DNA of 64,000 nt from Sporolactobacillus sp. CQH2019 (GTDB taxonomy: Bacteria > Bacillota > Bacilli > Bacillales > Sporolactobacillaceae): the NCBI RefSeq assembly GCF_028765345.1, contig NZ_JARAJZ010000004.1, positions 62,001-126,000 of the forward strand. The letters are read 5' to 3'. Position numbers and translations under genes: made by a program. Below are positions 62,945 through 64,000 of the stretch, in pieces. The notes below the pieces were generated by a model. That model saw only the letters and a list, made by a program, of their open reading frames with translations, was not told the origin of the DNA and did no database searches. The stretch's first letter is position 1. Each line of letters opens with the position of its first letter.

Positions 62945-63156
62945 GGAATCCCCAAAATCTTCACACTCCTTTTGAGTTTGCTTTTCAATGCGGCCTGTGG
63001 GTGTGGGACAGCCGGCCGCCGTCGCTTCTTACTGCGCCCCGCCTGATCATTCATCAGAAAATGCGGGCACGGGAAGGCGGAAATACGGTGTTTCCGCCAG
63101 GCCGCCCATCCGGACAGAAACCGCTATTTTTTTTGATTTCTTTCAGATTCCAGCAA

Positions 63157-64000
63157 TTATTGAGCAACATTTTCAGTGATGTCTTCACTGTCCTGCTTGC
63201 CTTCTTTGACAAACGGCATGAGCCTGCGCAGTTTTCTGCCGACCCGTTCCAGTTCCGAATTGCTCTCTCTTTCCATGAGCGCATTGAACATCGGCCTGCC
63301 AACCTTGTTTTCGAGCAGCCAGTTGCGGGCAAATCTACCGGATTGTATATCCTCCAGCACTTTTTTCATACGGGCTTTCGTATCTTTATCGATGATATAC
63401 GGACCCACTGTGAAATCGCCGAATTTTGCCGTATCGGAACAGGAGTAGCGCATGCCTGTCAGGCCGTTTTCATAGATCAGATCGGTGAGCATCTTCATTT
63501 CGTGACACGTTTCAAAATAGGCATTTTCCGGCTGATAGCCTGCCTCGACCAATGTCTCAAAACCGGCCTGGATCAAATGAGTCAGCCCGCCCATCAGCAC
63601 CGCCTGTTCGCCGAACAGATCGGTTTCTGTCTCTTCCTTGAACGTGGTTTTCAGAACACCGGCACGGGCTGCTCCAAGGCCCTTAGCATAGGCGAAAACA
63701 AGCGCTTCAGCCTGACCGGTCGCATCCTGCTCCACGCCGACAAAAGCCGGAACGCCGCCGCCATTAAGATATTCCCGGCGGCAGAAGTGGCCCGGACCCT
63801 TGGGTGCAACTAAAAAGACATCGACGAAGTCCGGCGGAACGATCTGGCTGAAATGGATGTTAAAACCGTGGGAAAAGCCGAGCGCATTGCCGGGTTTCAG
63901 TCCGGATTCAACCTCCTGATAGTAAACCTGTGTCTGCCGCTCATCCGGCAGCAGCATCATAACGACATCCGCTTCTGCAGCTGCTTCCTTGACCGATCTG
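63157..64000 (-). CDS. ilvC: ketol-acid reductoisomerase, 3' part
   Basis: KARI, isomerising and reducing acetolactate with NADPH. The gene continues past the window end; about 280 C-terminal residues are present. Visible are [11 protein letters not shown], the LVAPKGPGH motif, [24 protein letters not shown] (in part [13 protein letters not shown]) and the C-terminal metal-binding helices. The tail ends NVAQ after [11 protein letters not shown] stem GGCGGAAA/TTTCCGCC lies about 60 bases downstream without a T-run. Confidence 0.96.
   Translation of the reverse strand, partial: RSVKEAAAEADVVMMLLPDERQTQVYYQEVESGLKPGNALGFSHGFNIHFSQIVPPDFVDVFLVAPKGPGHFCRREYLNGGGVPAFVGVEQDATGQAEALVFAYAKGLGAARAGVLKTTFKEETETDLFGEQAVLMGGLTHLIQAGFETLVEAGYQPENAYFETCHEMKMLTDLIYENGLTGMRYSCSDTAKFGDFTVGPYIIDKDTKARMKKVLEDIQSGRFARNWLLENKVGRPMFNALMERESNSELERVGRKLRRLMPFVKEGKQDSEDITENVAQ

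Overview
The window reads as chromosome of an endospore-forming Bacillales bacterium. It carries spoIIQ, spoIID, spoIIR and spo0F, and its gene order follows the B. subtilis blocks rho-tdk-prfA-prmC-spoIIR-ywlC-ywlD-ywlG-glyA-upp-atp-ywzB-ywmB-murAA-spoIID-spoIIQ and rho-glpX-murAB-spo0F-pyrG-rpoE. The base composition is GC-richer than B. subtilis, TTG starts are frequent and Shine-Dalgarno sites are strong. A member of the Sporolactobacillaceae or a close relative is my best guess, inferred and not tested.

Layout: 1-2.4 kb, a chromate-transporter fragment and a YwrD-type gamma-glutamyltransferase. 2.7-3.4 kb, repeat element A. 3.6-8.6 kb, spoIIQ, spoIID, murA1, ywmB, ywzB. 9.1-16.4 kb, the whole F1Fo ATP synthase operon atpZ-(frameshifted atpI)-atpBEFHAGDC, with a promoter and a Crp/Fnr-like palindrome upstream. 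16.9-19 kb, upp and glyA. 19.2-19.9 kb, repeat element B. 20-28.9 kb, ywlG, mntP, tsaC, spoIIR, prmC, prfA, tdk, a zinc-free type L31 gene, rho. 29.4-35.4 kb, glpX, murA2, spo0F, pyrG with a reiterative-transcription attenuator, rpoE. 35.8-43.3 kb, a phospholipase-D-type synthase, argS, ywiB, a class A PBP, ywhD and two small proteins. 43.5-47.6 kb, the ssuBACD alkanesulfonate operon with a candidate leader peptide. 47.9-52.4 kb, gshA, an acetyltransferase, ywgA and the HD-domain ywfO. 52.7-53.7 kb, repeat element C. 53.8-55.7 kb, a DMT exporter and murI. 56-64 kb, leuDCBA behind a leucine T-box, an ABC ATPase, ilvA and the 3' part of ilvC, all on the minus strand.

Most genes are housekeeping: energy (atp), cell wall (murA1, murA2, PBP, murI), nucleotide supply (upp, tdk, pyrG), translation termination (prfA, prmC), branched-chain amino acids (leu/ilv), sulfur (ssu, gshA) and the engulfment/sigma-E signalling stage of sporulation (spoIIQ, spoIID, spoIIR). 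Both spoIIQ and spoIIR carry matching sigma-F-like promoters.

The least explained content is a family of intergenic elements of about 0.7-1 kb. Three large copies (A, B, C) and two fragments share a diverged 5' region followed by a tandem array with an exact 21-bp period. Copies A and B also share a conserved 3' region and terminal inverted repeats. No transposase or obvious protein is encoded. This is the best candidate for an undescribed system in the window.
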